From: Microvirga antarctica
Lineage (GTDB): Bacteria; Pseudomonadota; Alphaproteobacteria; Rhizobiales; Beijerinckiaceae
Length of the DNA stretch: 64,000 nt
Assembly (NCBI RefSeq): GCF_017921815.1
Contig: NZ_JAGEMM010000002.1
Coordinates: 186,001-250,000, forward strand
Reading direction: 5' to 3'
In this document: one piece after another, positions 60,730-64,000 of the stretch
Layout: each line of letters begins with the position of its first letter
Position numbering within the stretch: position 1 is the first letter of the stretch
Translations under genes and position numbers: made by a program
Notes under the pieces: model-generated
Told to the model about the DNA's origin: nothing
What the model saw: only the letters and a program-made list of their open reading frames with translations
Databases searched by the model: none

Positions 60730-62703
60730 ATGTGTGGGATTGCGGGATATCTGGGCCAGTTCGAACGGACCGAACTGGAAGCGATGAGCCGGCGCATCGC
60801 GCACAGAGGTCCTGACGGCGAGGGAATCTGGTTCTCGCGCGACGGGCATGCGGGCCTCGCCCACCGGCGCCTCTCCATCATCGACCTCTCGACCGCCGCG
60901 AACCAGCCGATGTTCGACGATGCCAGCCAGGTCGTGCTGATTTATAATGGCGAACTCTACAATTACCGCGAGCTGCGCGAGAAGCTTGTGGGTGCGGGGT
61001 TCCAGTTCAAAACCCGCTCGGACACCGAAGTCCTCCTCAAGATGTATCTCTGGAAAGGGGTCGACATGCTCGATTCCCTGAACGGGATCTTTGCGTTCGC
61101 GATCTGGGATCCACGCTCGCGCACCCTGTTTGCCGCGCGTGATGGCGTTGGCGTGAAGCCGTTCTACTACACGCAGACGCCGCGCGGCCTCCTGTTCTCC
61201 AGTGAGATGAAATCGTTCCTGGATCTTCCCGACGTGGACTGGACGGTCGATCCTTCCGCGTTGCGGGCCTACATGACCTATCAATGGGGGCCCGGCGAGG
61301 CCACGATGGTCAAGGGCATCCGCAAGCTGCTGCCTGGCCACGCGATGCTGGCGCGCGACGGACGCATCGAGAAGATGTGGTCCTACTACGATCTGCCCTA
61401 TCACACCGCGCCAGAGCCAATGAGTGCGGAAGAGGCCATCGAGCGCATCCATGATGGGGTCAAGGCCGCCGTCGAGCGCCAGATGGTCGCCGACGTCCCG
61501 GTGGGTGCCTTTCTGTCGGGCGGTCTCGATTCCAGTTCGGTCGTGGCTTTCGCGAAAGAGCACGCGAAGGGCGGCGATGTGCCGTGCTTCACCATCCGTT
61601 TCGATCGCGCCGGCGCGAAGCAGGAGGGGATCGAGGACGATCTGCCCTATGCCCGTCGCGTGGCTCGCCATCTCGGCGTCTCTCTCGACGAGGTGTCAGT
61701 CGGGCCGGAATCCCTGCGGATGCTGCCTGACATGGTTTACATGATGGACGAGCCGCAGGCCGACGTATCGCCCATCAACGCTTTTCTGATCAGCGCGGCC
61801 GCGCGGGACCGCGGCATCAAGGTGCTGCTCTCGGGCATGGGCGGGGACGATATTCTCACAGGCTACAGGCGCCATTATGCGCTCGAGCAGGAGCGCTACT
61901 GGCGTTGGCTGCCGGAAACGGCCCGCAGGACGCTGGCCGGTGTCGCGCGCCAACTGCCGGTCAGCATCCCGCGCATGCGTCAAGTCCGCAAGGCGTTTTC
62001 CTACGCGCATCTGCCGCAGCAGGAACGCATCGCGAGCTACTTTTTCTGGGCCCATCCGGATACGGTCTCCGGCATGCTCGCGCCCGATATCCGCGCGGGC
62101 CTCGCCCATGAGCCAGTCGAGGCGCCCCTGATGGAAGCGCTTGGACGGCTGCCCGCCTCGACGCCGCTCGTGAACCAGATGCTCTATCTCGACGGCAAGT
62201 TCTTCGTGCCCGATCACAATCTGAACTTCTTCGACAAGGTATCGATGGCCTGCGGGGTCGAGTGCCGCGTGCCGCTGCTCGACATCGAACTGATCAAAGC
62301 TGCGACGTCTCTGCCGACGCAGTTCAAGCAGGTCGGACGAGAAGGCAAATGGGTGTTCAAGAAGGCGATGGAGCGCCATCTTCCGAATGATATCATCTAT
62401 CGCCCGAAGACCGGTTTCGGAATGCCGTTGCGCGTGTGGATGCGGGACGAGCTGAAGGACATGCAGGAAGACCTGCTGTCGCGGCAGTCGGTCCAGAACC
62501 GCGGCTTCTTTGACCCGGCAGCTGTACAGAACCTCCGCGAGGCCAATGATCGCGGGCAGATCGACGGTACCTACACGCTGCTGTCGCTCATGAGCATCGA
62601 GCTGTGGAGCCGGATGTTCCTGGACCGCTCGCAGGTCCCCTCACTGGCTTTGCTGAACCCACACGCGGGCCAATCGGCAGCTATCCTCACCGACGTCGCT
62701 TAA
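60730..62703 (+). CDS. asnB: Asparagine synthase (glutamine-hydrolysing)
   Basis: Forms asparagine, or amidates a related acid, with glutamine as nitrogen donor. The 657-residue protein starts MCGIAGYLGQ; Cys2 is the glutaminase nucleophile, which fixes this ATG over one four codons upstream. The N-terminal glutaminase domain (about 2-190) includes RGPDGEGIW and YNGELYNYRELR. The synthase domain has the SGGLDSSSVVAFAK PP-loop near residue 263, LLSGMGGDDILTGYRRHY and RPKTGFGMPLRVWM. Genes of this type often stand in polysaccharide or glycan-modification clusters; the next gene is a polysaccharide lyase. Confidence 0.92.
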   Translation: MCGIAGYLGQFERTELEAMSRRIAHRGPDGEGIWFSRDGHAGLAHRRLSIIDLSTAANQPMFDDASQVVLIYNGELYNYRELREKLVGAGFQFKTRSDTEVLLKMYLWKGVDMLDSLNGIFAFAIWDPRSRTLFAARDGVGVKPFYYTQTPRGLLFSSEMKSFLDLPDVDWTVDPSALRAYMTYQWGPGEATMVKGIRKLLPGHAMLARDGRIEKMWSYYDLPYHTAPEPMSAEEAIERIHDGVKAAVERQMVADVPVGAFLSGGLDSSSVVAFAKEHAKGGDVPCFTIRFDRAGAKQEGIEDDLPYARRVARHLGVSLDEVSVGPESLRMLPDMVYMMDEPQADVSPINAFLISAAARDRGIKVLLSGMGGDDILTGYRRHYALEQERYWRWLPETARRTLAGVARQLPVSIPRMRQVRKAFSYAHLPQQERIASYFFWAHPDTVSGMLAPDIRAGLAHEPVEAPLMEALGRLPASTPLVNQMLYLDGKFFVPDHNLNFFDKVSMACGVECRVPLLDIELIKAATSLPTQFKQVGREGKWVFKKAMERHLPNDIIYRPKTGFGMPLRVWMRDELKDMQEDLLSRQSVQNRGFFDPAAVQNLREANDRGQIDGTYTLLSLMSIELWSRMFLDRSQVPSLALLNPHAGQSAAILTDVA

Positions 62704-63218
62704 TCGCGCAAGGCCTGGCGATGCGTCCGTCCCGACGAGTGTCGCGGGCGGCGCTTTCGCGCGCCATGATCTCGCCCCATTGACGCGCTTTTGAGCCTTC
62801 CTGCCACGTCGTCTCCCCGGCGACATTTCGACGGCAAGCCGCTCGCATCCGCCCCGGATGCAAAAAAAATGGCACAGCCTATCTATTTGATCAGTTGTTG
62901 AAGGTTATATCATAACGTAGAGGAACAAGACCGCCGCCGTTTCGGCAGGGTCCGACACACATATATGGAGATTGATAAGCCGAAGGCCAAGGTGGCCCGC
63001 ATTGCTGAACAAGTGGCGCTTCTTAACAAGATTACTTGCGATAGCAAGTGTACGCGTAGATAGCGCTAAGCATTAATTTCCATTATTGCGCTATTAATTG
63101 TCAGATTATTGCATAGAAGGCCGCGCTCTTGGGCGGCTGCGTAACAATATTGGCTCATCAATATTCGGTTCAACCTCACATTGCCGCCCGTATTGCGGTT
63201 ACGAATGGATTTTTAATT
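62704..63218. other. Long A+T-rich leader region before the polysaccharide lyase gene
   Basis: About 515 bases. The second half (62870-63215) is much richer in A+T than the rest of the window and contains two perfect small inverted repeats (GTTAT-ATC-ATAAC at 62904-62916, ACTTGC-GATA-GCAAGT at 63034-63049). It probably holds a regulated promoter and a long untranslated leader. Confidence 0.5.
63034..63049. promoter_or_regulatory. Perfect inverted repeat in the lyase promoter region
   Basis: ACTTGC-GATA-GCAAGT: a six-base perfect inverted repeat with a four-base spacer, about 170 bases before the lyase start codon. Either an operator or a short RNA hairpin. Confidence 0.4.
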
Positions 63219-64000
63219 ATGGCTTTACTTCCCAGTCAATTTCAAGAGAACGTCAACGATCTCAACACCGTGTCCTATGCGGGACGTGAATTTTATGTGG
63301 CCGGCGAGAAATCCTGGAGCTTCGATTCCGTCGACAACAACACCCTTCGGTTCGAAGTGCGTCAGGGCGATCAGTTCGCCAGTAGTTACTTCACCGACAT
63401 CCAGGGCGTCGAGCGCGCGGAAATGAGCGATTCCGCTCGCTACAGCATCAACCAGGACATCAGCGTCGAATACAAATTCATGATCGAGCCCGGCGCGAAG
63501 AACACCGCCAAGTGGGTGGTCGTCGGTCAGTTGCACTCCGGCCTCAGCGTGACGCCGCCGGTAGAGATCAAGTTCAACGGCAACGACAAGATGGCGATCT
63601 CCGGCAAGTCGGGATCGAGCAGCAACGTTGTCTACAGGGATTTGTATCAGGACAGCCAGGATATCGTCCGTGGCCATTGGTACACGATAAAGATGAACAT
63701 TCACTTTGATCCCTATGGCAACGGCAGCGCGGACATCTGGCGCGACGGCGTGAAGATCGTCGATTACAACGGCGCATTGGGCTACACGGATCAGACGCAG
63801 ACTTATTGGAAGGAAGGCGTCTACCGGTCAACGGCGCCAGAGACCTTTGCTGCGAGCTACAAGGATCTTGTCATCCATACGGGCCCCGGTGCCTTCGATG
63901 CGACCCCGACACCCACTCCTACCCCGACTCCGACTCCGACACCCACTCCCACGCCCTCTCCCACGCCGTCTCCGACCTCGACGGTCATCTCCGGCGACAG
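63219..64000 (+). CDS. Polysaccharide lyase (heparin lyase I-like fold), 3' end outside window
   Basis: Open to the window end, 260 codons seen. The beta-jelly-roll lyase domain (about residues 18-226) shows RFEVRQGDQFASSYFTDIQG, VERAEMSDSARYS, WVVVGQLHSGLSVTPPVEIK, GHWYTIKMNIHFDPYGNGSA and DIWRDGVKIVDYNGALGYT, the pattern of the Polysacc_lyase family. There is no signal peptide. After residue 226 comes a PT repeat linker (63896-63970) and then VISGDS, which could open an RTX calcium-binding part, so type I secretion is likely. No strong ribosome binding site precedes the ATG; translation start fits the domain. Confidence 0.8.
   Translation, partial: MALLPSQFQENVNDLNTVSYAGREFYVAGEKSWSFDSVDNNTLRFEVRQGDQFASSYFTDIQGVERAEMSDSARYSINQDISVEYKFMIEPGAKNTAKWVVVGQLHSGLSVTPPVEIKFNGNDKMAISGKSGSSSNVVYRDLYQDSQDIVRGHWYTIKMNIHFDPYGNGSADIWRDGVKIVDYNGALGYTDQTQTYWKEGVYRSTAPETFAASYKDLVIHTGPGAFDATPTPTPTPTPTPTPTPTPSPTPSPTSTVISGD
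63896..63970 (+). repeat. Pro-Thr/Pro-Ser linker repeat
   Basis: Tandem six-base units of the type CCNACN encode a run of Pro-Thr, later Pro-Ser, dipeptides between the lyase domain and the next domain. Such runs are prone to slippage and could vary in length between strains. Confidence 0.85.

Noticed and set aside
62845-62868. Hairpin GCATCC/GGATGC followed by an A run
   Set aside because: The run is A, not T, on the plus strand, and on the minus strand the T run precedes the stem, so it is not an intrinsic terminator in either direction.
1-64000. CRISPR array, IS elements, prophage, rRNA
   Set aside because: No regularly spaced repeats, transposase or integrase genes, phage structural genes or rRNA-like sequence were seen; the two tRNA genes have no integrase or obvious attachment-site duplication beside them.

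Overview
The window is a GC-rich stretch of a bacterial chromosome. The gene order psd-pssA, maf-yacG-tRNA-Phe, the many ABC importers with GntR or IclR regulators, and the lipid and envelope genes all suggest an alphaproteobacterium of the Hyphomicrobiales (Rhizobiales). No sequence search was possible, so the genus is not named. No rRNA, IS element, prophage or CRISPR array was seen.

Layout. 1-5.9 kb is a core block: the end of a LysM protein, an ABCB-type exporter, psd and pssA for phosphatidylethanolamine synthesis, maf, yacG and tRNA-Phe. 6-14.5 kb is a mixed region: small lipoprotein, SDR, L,D-transpeptidase, EEP-family hydrolase, acyltransferase, SGNH hydrolase, GST, glycosyltransferase, RidA and tRNA-Ser. 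15.2-19.1 kb on the minus strand is a compact cassette DUF3604 / HupE-UreJ-like / PpiC-like isomerase, followed by an orphan TerB-like + BRCT protein.

20.2-34.9 kb is the most interesting part: a minus-strand catabolic island. One ten-gene operon encodes a cysteine hydrolase, a Liv-type ABC importer, two PuuE-like polysaccharide-deacetylase-fold proteins, a citryl-CoA-lyase-like protein and a medium-chain dehydrogenase. A second operon encodes a DUF4387 protein, an AtuA-family protein and two isocitrate-lyase/PEP-mutase paralogues. A CoA-transferase gene stands alone. A HutC-type GntR regulator sits between the operons. The same 11-base core, TACGGACAWCC, lies 50-60 bases before the first start codon of each of the three transcription units, so the three look like one regulon. 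The enzymes fit a pathway that hydrolyses a cyclic or linear amide, activates the acid with CoA and cleaves it by retro-aldol/Claisen reactions. The substrate is unknown.

35-38.1 kb holds PhzF, a split YeeE/YedE pair and a host-attachment-family protein with an FNR/FixK-like box. 38.4-48.1 kb is a second catabolic locus on the plus strand: RidA, SDR, D-cysteine desulfhydrase/ACC-deaminase-like PLP enzyme, Dpp-type ABC importer, amidohydrolase, IclR. 48.1-51.2 kb has small exported or membrane proteins of unknown function. 51.2-60.6 kb is a hexuronate locus: gntR-uxaA facing uxaC, an ABC importer and a tagaturonate/fructuronate-type reductase, with a palindrome between the divergent units. The window ends with asnB and the start of a polysaccharide lyase with a proline-threonine linker, which probably opens an exopolysaccharide region.
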